NCBI GenBank assembly: GCA_030532405.1
Contig: JAUNLF010000015.1
Coordinates: 1-37,462, forward strand
DNA length: 37,462 nucleotides
From: Actinomycetaceae bacterium
GTDB lineage: Bacteria > Actinomycetota > Actinomycetes > Actinomycetales > Actinomycetaceae
Direction: 5' to 3'
Made by a program: the position numbers and the translations under genes. Under the pieces are notes generated by a model. It did no database searches. It had not been told where the DNA came from and worked only from the letters and a program-made list of their open reading frames with translations. Below are positions 9,694 to 18,163 of the stretch, piece by piece. How positions within the stretch are numbered: position 1 is the stretch's first letter; the number at the start of each line of letters is the position of its first letter.

Positions 9694-10821
9694 GTGACTA
9701 CAACGATTGACATTGGCCGCGGCAAGCAAGCCCGGCGCGCATACTCCCTCGACGACGTCGCAGTCGTCCCGTCGCGTAGGACGCGTGACCCCGAGGACGT
9801 GAACACCTCCTGGCAAATCGACGCCTACCACGTCGACATGCCCATCCTGGGCGCACCCATGGACTCATCGATGAGCCCAAAAACCGTAATCGAACTCGGC
9901 CGCCTGGGCGGTATCGGCGTCCTCGACCTCGAAGGCCTGTGGACCCGGTACGAAAACCCCGAACCCGTCTACGACGAAATCAACCAGCTACCCGAAGAAG
10001 CCTCCAACAAGCGGCTCCAAGAAATCTACGCCGAACCAATCAAACCCGAACTAATCGGCGCTCGCCTGCAAGAAATCCGTGACGCCGGCGTCGTCGTGGC
10101 GGGCAAACTCTCGCCGCAACGCACCCAAAAATACTGGCGAACCGTCGTCGAAGCTGGCGTGGACCTGTTCGTCATCCGCGGCACCACCGTGTCCGCCGAA
10201 CACGTATCCACCCGCCAACAACCACTCAACCTGAAACGGTTCATCTACGAACTAGACGTGCCCGTCATCGTGGGAGGCGTCGCCAACTACAACGCTGCAC
10301 TGCACCTAATGCGCACCGGCGCCGCCGGCGTCCTAGTCGGATTCGGTGGGGGAGCCGCGCACTCCACCCGCCAACTACTCGGCATCCACGCGCCCATGGC
10401 AACCGCCATCGCAGACGTCGCCGCCGCGCGCCGCGAATACCTCGACGAATCAGGCGGTCGGTACGTGCATGTCATCGCCGACGGTGGCATCGGACGCTCC
10501 GGCGACCTCGTGAAAGCCATCGCGTGCGGCGCGGACGCCGTCATGCTCGGCGCCGCCCTCGCCCGCGCGTCAGAAGCCCCCGGCAAGGGATGGCACTGGG
10601 GATCCGAAGCCCACCACCCCGAAGTGCCCCGCGGACACCGCGTATTCGTCGGCACCGTCGGAAGCATGCAAGAAATCATGCTCGGCCCGTCCTCCCGCGC
10701 CGACGGCACCGTCAACTACATCGGCTCGCTACGCCGCACCATGGCAACCACCGGCTACCTCGAAGTCAAAGACCTCCAGCGAGTCGAAATGGTCGTATCA
10801 CCCTACGAGCCGCACTCCTAG
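9694..10821 (+). CDS. guaB3: GuaB3 family IMP dehydrogenase-related protein
   Basis: A 375-residue TIM-barrel protein of the GuaB3 family, paired with guaB in most actinobacteria. The N-terminus (SLDDVAVVPSRRTRDPEDVNTSWQ) and the phrase GGRYVHVIADGGIGRSGDLV are diagnostic. It lacks CBS domains. The loop equivalent to the IMPDH catalytic Cys loop reads VGFGGGAAHSTRQLLG, with no cysteine; I believe other actinobacterial GuaB3 proteins also lack it. IMPDH activity therefore should not be assumed, although some GuaB3 proteins outside actinobacteria have been reported active. The start at GTG 9694 is supported by the -10 hexamer 6 nt upstream. The role in purine metabolism is inferred from family and context. 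Confidence 0.9.
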   Translation: MTTTIDIGRGKQARRAYSLDDVAVVPSRRTRDPEDVNTSWQIDAYHVDMPILGAPMDSSMSPKTVIELGRLGGIGVLDLEGLWTRYENPEPVYDEINQLPEEASNKRLQEIYAEPIKPELIGARLQEIRDAGVVVAGKLSPQRTQKYWRTVVEAGVDLFVIRGTTVSAEHVSTRQQPLNLKRFIYELDVPVIVGGVANYNAALHLMRTGAAGVLVGFGGGAAHSTRQLLGIHAPMATAIADVAAARREYLDESGGRYVHVIADGGIGRSGDLVKAIACGADAVMLGAALARASEAPGKGWHWGSEAHHPEVPRGHRVFVGTVGSMQEIMLGPSSRADGTVNYIGSLRRTMATTGYLEVKDLQRVEMVVSPYEPHS

Positions 10822-10830
10822 CCGCTTGCC

Positions 10831-10881
10831 CGTTCCCGCGAGATGGCCAGCCCGTAGCCGAGCGCTCGTTCCGGCGAGATG
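10831..10881 (+). repeat. short imperfect direct repeat in the guaB3-fumC gap
   Basis: CGTTCCCGCGAGATG (10831-10845) recurs with one change as CGTTCCGGCGAGATG (10867-10881), 36 bp apart. The 251-bp gap holds no convincing gene. Its 3' part is AT-rich and probably contains the fumC promoter, but I cannot place the hexamers with confidence. Confidence 0.35.
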
Positions 10882-11072
10882 CTGGTCCGCCCTCACACAT
10901 GGGAACACGCAAAGCGAAGAGGAAGCGTGCGCGGCTGCCTAAAGCCAGCCCGCCCTCGCATACAAAACACGACCAAACAAGCAATAGTTGCGCATTAAGC
11001 CCCTAGTTATTAGAGAATAGAAATAAGTGTGTGCATAGCACGCGTTGAAATGAAGGACGCAAGGAGTTCTCA

Positions 11073-12473
11073 ATGACCGAGACCGAATACCGTATCGAAC
11101 ACGACACCATGGGCGAAGTTAAAGTCCCCAAGGACGCCCTGTACGCTGCGCAGACGCAGCGCGCAGTGGAAAACTTCCCCATCTCGGGCCGTGGTCTGTC
11201 CGACCACCACATCGCCGCGCTAGGCCAGGTCAAGCGCGCCGCCGCAATCGCGAACCTCGAACTTGGCGTAATCGACGAGGCCACCTCGAACGCAATCCGC
11301 GAAGCCGCCGAAGAAGTAATCGAAGGCAAGCACAACGGCGAATTCCCGATCGACATCTTCCAAACGGGTTCGGGCACGTCCTCCAACATGAACACAAACG
11401 AGGTCGTCGGCACGCTAGCCACGCGAATCAAGGGTGAAAAGGTACACCCCAACGACCACGTGAACGCATCGCAGTCTTCCAACGACGTGTTCCCGACCTC
11501 CATCCACATTGCCGCCGCGCAGGCCGTCAACGAGGTCCTACTACCGGGCCTCGAGGTTCTCGCCAAGTCTCTTGAGGGCAAGGCTGAGGAGTTCAAGGAC
11601 GTCGTGAAGTCCGGCCGCACGCACCTCATGGATGCAACCCCGATCATGCTTGGCCAGGAGTTCTCCGGCTACGCAACCCAGATCCGCTACGGCATCGACC
11701 GCGTGAACGCCGCCCTGCCGCGCCTGTACGAGCTTCCGCTCGGCGGCACCGCTGTTGGCACGGGCATCAACACGCCGGCCGGCTTCTCCCAGCGCGTGAT
11801 CGAACTGATCTCAGAAAACACGGGCCTACCCTTCAAGGAAGCCACCAACCACTTTGAGGCGCAAGCCGCGCAGGATTCGCTCGTCGAAATGTCGGGCGCT
11901 CTGCGTACCATCGCCGTCTCGCTCGTCAAGATCGCTAACGACCTTCGCTGGATGGGCTCCGGCCCGCGCACCGGCATCGGCGAGCTTTCGCTTCCGGACC
12001 TCCAGCCGGGCTCCTCGATCATGCCGGGCAAGGTGAACCCCGTTGTTCCCGAGGCAACCGTCATGGTCGCTGCTCAGGTGATCGGCAACGACGCGGCGAT
12101 CGCGTTCGCTGGCGCTCAGGGCAACTTCGACCTGCTCGTCATGCTCCCGGTTATGGCTCGCAACATTCTCGAGTCGATCAACATCATCGGTAACGTCTCT
12201 GTTGTTCTCGCAGAGCGCACCGTTGACGGCCTGATCGCAAACGTTGACCGTTGCAAGCAGCTCGCCGAGTCTTCCCCGTCGATCGTAACCCCGCTGAACC
12301 GCATCATCGGCTACGAGAACGCGGCTAAGATCGCGAAGCACTCGGTCAAGGAAGGCATGACGGTTCGTGAGGCCGTTATCGACCTCGGCTTCGTTGCAAA
12401 CGGTGATATCACGGAGGAGCAGCTCGACAAGGCGCTCGACGTTGCTTCGATGACGCACCCGAAGATGGACTAG
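11073..12473 (+). CDS. fumC: class II fumarate hydratase
   Basis: Interconverts fumarate and malate without an iron-sulphur cluster. At 466 residues it is full length for the aspartase/fumarase superfamily. Visible signatures are [14 protein letters not shown] near residue 97, the [14 protein letters not shown] segment near 133, [20 protein letters not shown] near 180, and the superfamily loop [11 protein letters not shown] near 313 that carries the catalytic Ser. The ATG follows a good AAGGAG site. It is monocistronic, with a strong intrinsic terminator immediately behind it. In a fermentative actinobacterium it may work in a partial or reductive TCA branch; that last point is inference. Confidence 0.97.
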   Translation: MTETEYRIEHDTMGEVKVPKDALYAAQTQRAVENFPISGRGLSDHHIAALGQVKRAAAIANLELGVIDEATSNAIREAAEEVIEGKHNGEFPIDIFQTGSGTSSNMNTNEVVGTLATRIKGEKVHPNDHVNASQSSNDVFPTSIHIAAAQAVNEVLLPGLEVLAKSLEGKAEEFKDVVKSGRTHLMDATPIMLGQEFSGYATQIRYGIDRVNAALPRLYELPLGGTAVGTGINTPAGFSQRVIELISENTGLPFKEATNHFEAQAAQDSLVEMSGALRTIAVSLVKIANDLRWMGSGPRTGIGELSLPDLQPGSSIMPGKVNPVVPEATVMVAAQVIGNDAAIAFAGAQGNFDLLVMLPVMARNILESINIIGNVSVVLAERTVDGLIANVDRCKQLAESSPSIVTPLNRIIGYENAAKIAKHSVKEGMTVREAVIDLGFVANGDITEEQLDKALDVASMTHPKMD

Positions 12474-12482
12474 TCTTCACCT

Positions 12483-12552
12483 AAAAACTCGCGCCCAGGC
12501 GCCGAACAGCCCGATTCTTCGCAGGTGGTTCGCCCCGGGCGCGAGTTTTTTT
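12483..12552. terminator. intrinsic terminator after fumC
   Basis: AAAAACTCGCGCCC (12483-12496) pairs perfectly with GGGCGCGAGTTTTT (12537-12550), giving a 14-bp stem with A- and T-runs on both sides. The long loop (12497-12536) may fold further. Confidence 0.88.
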
Positions 12553-12609
12553 ATACATATTTCGTTTTTCGCTCACAAGAGGTTAAGAATTAGCTGAAAA
12601 GGAGTGAAA

Positions 12610-13830
12610 ATGACGTCGCCACAAGCGGTTTCTTTGAATGCGCGCCGGGCTCGCGCGGGTGTTACGGCACTGTTTTTTACAAACGGTGCCCTGTTTGCAA
12701 ACTTCGCACCTAGGTTCCCAGAACTAAAGGACGCGTTCCAGCTGTCACCAGAACAGTACGGCCTGCTACTTGCCGCGTTCCCACTGGGAGCGATGATAGC
12801 CGGCCCATTCGCCGCGAAGCTCGTTAACAAGCTGTCTTCAGCGCGCCTAGCATCATACGGAACCGCCGTCATAGCCGTCATGATTACCCTTGCCGCCGGC
12901 CTAGTTGGCTTAGCGCAAGGCGGGGGAGCAATCCTGGTGATCCCGTTCGCCCTCCTATTCTTCCTTGGAGGCGGCGCAGACGCCGTCGTAGACGTTGGCC
13001 AAAACGCGCACGGCCTGCGCGTCCAAAAACTTTACGGACGGTCAATAATCAACGGCTTCCACGCATTCTGGTCGCTCGGCGCAATGACCGGCGGCCTGAT
13101 GGCAATGGGCGCGAAAGCGCTAGAAATCCCGATCATGTACCACATCGGCGGAGCGGGAATCCTGTTCACCGTGATGGCGCTGGTCGCAAGACGATTCACT
13201 CTGTCAGGGCCGGAGCGTTCAGCCGAAGAAGAAGCCTCCCACAGCAAGGTCGGCGTGCGTGCCTGGTCGCCCGCCCTCGTCATATCAATGCTGCTGGTAC
13301 TAGCAATCGCGGGCGTGATGGTCGAAGACATCGCGAGCTCGTGGTCCACGCTCTACATGCGCGACTACCTGGGTGCCGCGCCCGCAATCGCGCCGGCCGC
13401 CTACGTTGGGATGCTCGCATTCCACTTCCTAGGCCGCCTAACGGGCGACAGCTTCGTTGAGCGCCTGGGCGCAAAACTCACGATCCGCCTGGGTGGCCTG
13501 CTGATGATCCTCGGAATGGGCGCGGCCGTGTTCTTCCAAAACCCTGTGGTAACGGTAATCGCGTTTGCCGTATCCGGCTTCGGCGCTGCAACAACCGTGC
13601 CCCTCGCCATGAACGCGGCGGACGACATCGACGGGCTGGCACCCGGCGTTGGCCTCACGATCGTGTCGTGGCTGATGCGCCTAACCTTCCTGCTGGTCCC
13701 ACCGCTAGTGGGCGCCCTCGTAAGCGCAACATCGCTACTCGCCTCCATTGCGATTCTGCCGATCGCGGGCGTGTTTATCATCGCATCAACAGTCGTTCTG
13801 GCACCGCGTGCCGCCGGCCGCACACAATAA
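12610..13830 (+). CDS. MFS transporter, substrate unknown
   Basis: A 406-residue polytopic membrane protein with about 12 hydrophobic segments in two six-helix halves. A soluble loop lies near residues 195-215 (SGPERSAEEEASHSKVG). The first helix region reads GVTALFFTNGALFANFAPRFPELKDAF, a pattern of fucose-permease-like and YbjJ-like members. The ATG at 12610 is preferred over the GTG at 12604 because AAGGAG then has a 5-nt spacer. It stands alone between the fumC terminator and the peroxidase gene. The substrate cannot be told from sequence; a sugar or small-metabolite exporter or importer is equally possible. Confidence 0.85.
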   Translation: MTSPQAVSLNARRARAGVTALFFTNGALFANFAPRFPELKDAFQLSPEQYGLLLAAFPLGAMIAGPFAAKLVNKLSSARLASYGTAVIAVMITLAAGLVGLAQGGGAILVIPFALLFFLGGGADAVVDVGQNAHGLRVQKLYGRSIINGFHAFWSLGAMTGGLMAMGAKALEIPIMYHIGGAGILFTVMALVARRFTLSGPERSAEEEASHSKVGVRAWSPALVISMLLVLAIAGVMVEDIASSWSTLYMRDYLGAAPAIAPAAYVGMLAFHFLGRLTGDSFVERLGAKLTIRLGGLLMILGMGAAVFFQNPVVTVIAFAVSGFGAATTVPLAMNAADDIDGLAPGVGLTIVSWLMRLTFLLVPPLVGALVSATSLLASIAILPIAGVFIIASTVVLAPRAAGRTQ

Positions 13831-13920
13831 TTTGAGGGCGGCAAAACCGCGGTATAGTAAACAGCGGGCTTGTAAACTTTTGCAAGCAGTTGGCCTAGCA
13901 ATCGTGGAAAGAGCGTGAAA

Positions 13921-14421
13921 GTGACTCATCCCCTTGATATTCGGGATTTTAGTGCCCAAACAGCTCAGGGCGAGACAGTCAAGCTAGGCATGTATTACGG
14001 GCAGGTGCTGCTGGTGGTTAACACGGCCACCAAGTGCGGGTTAGCAACCCAGTTCAAGGCCCTGCAGCAGATTCACGAACGCTACGAGGACTCTGGGTTC
14101 ACCGTCCTTGGCTTCCCCAGTAACCAGTTTGGCGAACAGGAGCCCGGCGACGACTTGGAAGTTTTGCGTACCTGCCGCGAGGAACTAAACGTCACCTTCC
14201 CGATTTTCGCGAAAGTAAACGTAAACGGCGACGACGCGCACCCTTTGTTCAAGTGGCTTGTCTCCGAAACGAAGGGCCTTCTGAGCTCAAAAATCAAGTG
14301 GAACTTCACCAAGTTCCTCGTCGACCGCAACGGCCGCGTCGTGAAACGCTTCAGCCCAACCACAAAGCCCGAACAAATCGTTTCCGACATCGAACGCCTT
14401 ATCGCCGCGTCCCAGTATTAG
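13921..14421 (+). CDS. thiol/glutathione peroxidase family protein
   Basis: Reduces hydroperoxides in the cytoplasm, probably with thioredoxin, since actinobacteria lack glutathione. 166 residues. Family motifs are NTATKCG with the peroxidatic Cys39, NQFGEQEPG with the active-site Gln69, and KWNFTKFLVD with the conserved Trp and Asn. Cys85 (RTCREE) is placed where the resolving Cys of thioredoxin-dependent members lies. The GTG at 13921 is preferred over GTG 13915 because GAAAGAG then has a 7-nt spacer. A -10-like TATAGT lies at 13853-13858. It converges on the membrane-protein gene downstream. Confidence 0.92.
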   Translation: MTHPLDIRDFSAQTAQGETVKLGMYYGQVLLVVNTATKCGLATQFKALQQIHERYEDSGFTVLGFPSNQFGEQEPGDDLEVLRTCREELNVTFPIFAKVNVNGDDAHPLFKWLVSETKGLLSSKIKWNFTKFLVDRNGRVVKRFSPTTKPEQIVSDIERLIAASQY

Positions 14422-14428
14422 GCCGCGT

Positions 14429-14462
14429 TCGCCCTCCGGAATATAAAAATGTACGAGGGCGA
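14429..14462. terminator. possible shared terminator between convergent genes
   Basis: TCGCCCTC (14429-14436) pairs with GAGGGCGA (14455-14462) around an AT-rich 18-nt loop. It sits between the peroxidase gene (+) and the membrane protein gene (-). There is no clear U-run. Confidence 0.5.
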
Positions 14463-14512
14463 GCCGGGCGCGCTAAAACGAACGCAAAAACTGTGCCTGA
14501 AAGCTGCGGGCG

Positions 14513-14878
14513 CTACTGGTTGACGTGCGGTTTACGAACGTAGGCGGCTAGTACGCCAATGAGGCCCGCGCACGTCACGATTCCGGCCAGGACGATTAGT
14601 CCGAGCAGTTGCGCTGACTGGGGGCTTCCGCTTACGTGTAGGCCGGTGAGGGCGAGCAGGGTTGCTCCGTGCGCTACGGCGATGAATGCGGTGGCGACAA
14701 TCAGGGGGAGGGAGGCGCGGTGCACGTGGCGGACCACTTCAGGATCGTCGGATTGCACGGGCAGGTGCAGTGCGGATCCGTTCCAGGCAAAACCCCTGGC
14801 GATGCTTATTGTGAGGGCGACCGCGACGGTTGCGATCAGTACCAGAACCACGCCTGCGATGATGGCGAAAATGATCAT
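14513..14878 (-). CDS. small integral membrane protein of unknown function
   Basis: I do not recognise this 121-residue protein. Three hydrophobic segments are visible: about residues 2-28, 56-78 and 88-112, ending in a basic tail (YVRKPHVNQ). The soluble stretch at 30-55 includes QSDDPEVVRHVHRAS. The ATG follows AGGAAG with a 7-nt spacer and lies only 4 bp behind the nadE stop codon, so it is co-transcribed with and probably translationally coupled to nadE, as the last gene of pta-ackA-nadE. Coupling to nadE makes a membrane role linked to NAD or nitrogen supply thinkable, but nothing in the sequence proves it. Confidence 0.72.
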   Translation of the reverse strand: MIIFAIIAGVVLVLIATVAVALTISIARGFAWNGSALHLPVQSDDPEVVRHVHRASLPLIVATAFIAVAHGATLLALTGLHVSGSPQSAQLLGLIVLAGIVTCAGLIGVLAAYVRKPHVNQ

Positions 14879-14882
14879 GGGG

Positions 14883-16943
14883 CTACTTCCTGTCGATAGT
14901 CAGGCCGAGGTCTTCAGCCAACGCGTCAATGCGCCGAACCCACGCCGCAGAAGTCACATCCGAGCCGAGCCGCAGGTCGCCGCGCGGGGAAACTCCCGCG
15001 CCCTCCACGATCTTTGGGCCGTTTGGAAGCGTGGAGCGTTTGAACTGATTCGCAAAGAATCGGCGCGTAAACAGGCGCAGCCACTCCAAGATTTCCTTCA
15101 GGGAATACTCGTGCTTAGCGTCGTCCTCGTACCCTTCGGGCCAAGTACCACGCGCGGAAATGCCCCACGCGTGCAGGGCGCGGAACGCAACGTCCTCGGG
15201 TGTCATTCCCAAGTGAAGCATGTAGTAGGCGTTGAAGTCTTGAAGCTCATACGGCCCGATCTTGGCTTGCGTGGATTGGATTTGCGCGCCGTCGTGGGTG
15301 GGGATGAGCTCCGGCGTGATCTCGGTGTCCAGGATCGACTGCAGGGTGTCGTTTACGCCCGCACCGAAACGGTCCGTGCGGATAATCCAGCGGATCAAGT
15401 GCTGCATCAGGGTTTTAGGAATCCCCGGATTCACCGAGTAGTGCGACATGTGGTCGCCCACGCCGAACGTGCACCATCCCAGCATTAGTTCAGAAAAATC
15501 ACCCGTGCCCACCACGATTCCGCCGCGCGCATTCGCGATTCGGAACAGGAAATCGGTTCGAAGGCCGGCCTGCACGTTTTCGAACGTCACGTCGTAAACG
15601 GGTTCGCCGCGGCCAAACGGGTGCCCCATTTCGGTCAGCATTTGCTTGGCGGTTGGGCGAATGTCGAGTTCTTCAAACGTGGTTCCAAGGCTTTCGCACA
15701 GTTTCACCGCGTTGTTTTTCGTGTGGTCCGTCGTGCCGAATCCGGGCATTGTGAACGTGAGAATATCTTCGCGAGGGCGCCCCAGCCTATCCATCGCTTC
15801 GGCGCACACGAGGAGCGCCTGCGTTGAATCTAGCCCGCCGGAGATACCGATGACAGGGTGCGGGTTCCCAATCGCCCGCAGTCTTTGCGCGAGTGCCTGC
15901 ACCTGCAGGTTGAACGCTTCCTCCAGGTCTTCGCGCATTTTCTCGCGGTCACTGGAAATGTAGGGGAACCTGGCGATATCACGCGACAGCTCCCAATCTT
16001 TATGGGGGCCTAGCACTATCGGAATCACCGTCGCCCCAAACGCGTCTTCTGCCGCCATGGTTTTTGCGTCAAACTTGCGTTTGCCGCTCAAGGCTCGCAG
16101 GTCCAAGTCCGCGTAAATCACGCGCGGACCCGTTGCGAAGCGCTCGTTTTCGGCCAGCAAAGCACCGTCCTCAAAAATGAATGCATCCCCGTCCCACGCT
16201 GAATCGGTAGTGGATTCGCCGGCGCCCGCACCCGCGTAAATGTATGCGGCGTGATTGCGCTGCGAAGAATACGCGGCCTGTAGACGTCGCTGGCGTTTTT
16301 TGCCGACGAGGGCGGGGCTGGCCGCGGGGTTCGCGATCAGGGTGACGCCCGCGGAATCAACTCCGCCGGGGATGGGAAGTGCCGCTTGGGGTGCGAAGTT
16401 GGTGACGTTGTCACCAATCTGGGTGCCGATCACCAGGCCGGGAATGTCTTGCACGAGGAGGGTGAAACTGTCGCCGGCCGGAATGGGCACGCTGAGGATA
16501 GACACGAAATCTATACCTTCGGCCGGTGAAAACCAGCGGGATTCGTAGCTGGAGCGCGACCTGTCCACATCGGACTTAAGCCAGGCGGCGTGCAGTTCTC
16601 CGTTCGAGATCGCAACGGCCGCGTTCAGTAGCTTCCCACCGCTTCGCAGGGGAGTGCCCACGATCGCCAGGGTGGAGCAGTCTTCGGTCGCACTCGCGAT
16701 GTCCAGTAGCGCCATTTCGCACTCATCGATCAAGAGGTCGTGGCTGAACAGGTCTTCGGCGCTGGCACCGGTTAGCGTGAGCTCTGGGAAGACGATAACC
16801 GAGGCGCCCTCGTCGGACGCTTCCTCGATTGCCGCGATAACGGTTTGCGCATTCGTTTTCGGATCTGCAACTACCGTCGGAATCGACGCCGCCGCAACGC
16901 GGACAAAACCGCGCGCGATAGGCGAGTAAAAATCGGTCATCAT
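14883..16943 (-). CDS. nadE: NAD+ synthetase with degenerate glutaminase domain
   Basis: Makes NAD+ from nicotinic acid adenine dinucleotide, ATP and a nitrogen donor. 686 residues, the actinobacterial glutamine-dependent architecture: nitrilase-fold glutaminase domain (about 10-300), then synthetase domain with the ATP-pyrophosphatase loop GISGGLDST and conserved segments such as HTKNNAVKL, FENVQAGLRTDFLFRIAN and LDTEITPELIPT. The synthetase half looks intact. In the glutaminase half Glu54 (FPELTLTG) and Lys123 are kept, but the catalytic Cys (176 in M. tuberculosis NadE, in an EICEDM-like context) is replaced: here the segment reads TQIGDN, with Gly177 at that place, and there is no Cys from residue 90 to the synthetase domain. 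Ammonia is therefore the likely nitrogen donor. Two adjacent ATG codons (16943, 16940) are possible starts. Confidence 0.93.
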   Translation of the reverse strand: MMTDFYSPIARGFVRVAAASIPTVVADPKTNAQTVIAAIEEASDEGASVIVFPELTLTGASAEDLFSHDLLIDECEMALLDIASATEDCSTLAIVGTPLRSGGKLLNAAVAISNGELHAAWLKSDVDRSRSSYESRWFSPAEGIDFVSILSVPIPAGDSFTLLVQDIPGLVIGTQIGDNVTNFAPQAALPIPGGVDSAGVTLIANPAASPALVGKKRQRRLQAAYSSQRNHAAYIYAGAGAGESTTDSAWDGDAFIFEDGALLAENERFATGPRVIYADLDLRALSGKRKFDAKTMAAEDAFGATVIPIVLGPHKDWELSRDIARFPYISSDREKMREDLEEAFNLQVQALAQRLRAIGNPHPVIGISGGLDSTQALLVCAEAMDRLGRPREDILTFTMPGFGTTDHTKNNAVKLCESLGTTFEELDIRPTAKQMLTEMGHPFGRGEPVYDVTFENVQAGLRTDFLFRIANARGGIVVGTGDFSELMLGWCTFGVGDHMSHYSVNPGIPKTLMQHLIRWIIRTDRFGAGVNDTLQSILDTEITPELIPTHDGAQIQSTQAKIGPYELQDFNAYYMLHLGMTPEDVAFRALHAWGISARGTWPEGYEDDAKHEYSLKEILEWLRLFTRRFFANQFKRSTLPNGPKIVEGAGVSPRGDLRLGSDVTSAAWVRRIDALAEDLGLTIDRK

Positions 16944-16969
16944 CTTCCCTTAACTCACATTCGTGGTGC

Positions 16970-18163
16970 TTATTCGATAAGACCCATGGCCTGCTGGGCG
17001 ATGGCGAGCTCTTCGTTGGTGGGCACAACCATCACGCGGACCTTGGAATCTTCCGACGAGATCGTGCGCGGATCCTTCGAGCGCAGCACGTTGCCCACCG
17101 GGTCGAGCTTGATGCCGAAAATCTTTAGGCGGTCGGCAAGCTCTTGACGCAAAGCCGCATCGTTTTCACCAATGCCAGCCGTGAACGTGAGCACGTCCAG
17201 GCCACCCATTTCAGCGGCGAATGCGCCCACGTATTTCACCAGGCGGTGAAGCATGATATCGAGGGCGAGCCTGGCTTCCTTGTCTCCGGCGTTAGCGCGT
17301 GAACGGACGGTGCGCATGTCGTTGTCGCCCGTGAGGCCCTTCAGGCCGGAGCGCTTGTTGAACAGCGTGTCGATCTCGTCGAGCTTCATGCCGCCAACGC
17401 GCATGAGGTGGAAGACTGCGGCCGGGTCGATGTCGCCTGTACGCGTGCCCATCACGAGGCCTTCGAGCGGCGTGAGACCCATCGTGGTGTCGACCGCGTC
17501 GCCGTTTACAACCGCGGACGCGGACGCACCGTTGCCGAGGTGTAGCACGATCTGGCGGATGCGCTTGCGGCCCAGCAGGTCGTGAACGCGGTTCGACACG
17601 TACTGGTGCGAGGTGCCGTGCGCGCCGTAGCGGCGAATCGAGTACAGGTCAGCCGTCTCTTTATCCAGCGCGTACGTTGCCGATTCTTCGGGTAGCGACT
17701 GGAAGAACGCGGTATCGAAAACCGCGACGTGCGGCACGTCCGGCAGCATCCTGCGGGCAACGTCAATGCCTTTGAGGTGGGCGGGGTTGTGCAGCGGCGC
17801 AAGCGGGGACAGCTGGTCGATTAGGTTTCGCGTTTGATCGTCAATGAGGGCGGGCCCGTCAAAGTACCGGCCACCCTGTACGACGCGGTGGCCAACAGCG
17901 ACAATGTTTGCGTCCTGTAGCTTGGGGCCGACCTGCTCAAACAGGCGCAGTGCTTCGCGTAGCGCGGAGGAATGGTTCAAGATCGGCTGATCCATTGCCA
18001 CTTCTTTGTCGCCGTACACGTGCTCGGTGTGGGAAACCGGTTCGCCGATTCGCTCCACGATACCCGAAGCGATCGAGATTCCGTCCTCAGGCTCGATTAA
18101 CTGGTACTTCAGCGATGAAGAACCGGAGTTGATAACAAGGACTCTTGGGGGAGTTTCACTCAT
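16970..18163 (-). CDS. ackA: acetate kinase
   Basis: Converts acetyl phosphate and ADP to acetate and ATP, the energy-yielding end of mixed-acid fermentation. 397 residues, standard length. The ASKHA signatures are visible: VLVINSGSSSLKYQLI at the N-terminus, GHRVVQGG, FDTAFFQSLP near residue 150, RRYGAHGTSHQYV near residue 180 and HLGNGASASAV near 208. The ATG overlaps the end of pta by 8 bp, a tight coupling that matches their consecutive reactions. nadE follows after 26 bp, so the transcript continues. Confidence 0.97.
   Translation of the reverse strand: MSETPPRVLVINSGSSSLKYQLIEPEDGISIASGIVERIGEPVSHTEHVYGDKEVAMDQPILNHSSALREALRLFEQVGPKLQDANIVAVGHRVVQGGRYFDGPALIDDQTRNLIDQLSPLAPLHNPAHLKGIDVARRMLPDVPHVAVFDTAFFQSLPEESATYALDKETADLYSIRRYGAHGTSHQYVSNRVHDLLGRKRIRQIVLHLGNGASASAVVNGDAVDTTMGLTPLEGLVMGTRTGDIDPAAVFHLMRVGGMKLDEIDTLFNKRSGLKGLTGDNDMRTVRSRANAGDKEARLALDIMLHRLVKYVGAFAAEMGGLDVLTFTAGIGENDAALRQELADRLKIFGIKLDPVGNVLRSKDPRTISSEDSKVRVMVVPTNEELAIAQQAMGLIE

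Noticed and set aside
10822-11072. Arg-rich short frames in the guaB3-fumC gap
   Set aside because: No ribosome site, no domain, and extreme Arg/Pro content typical of GC-rich non-coding DNA.
14559-15488. 309-codon plus-strand frame across the membrane protein and nadE genes
   Set aside because: Antisense to two well-supported genes; composition is that of a reverse complement.
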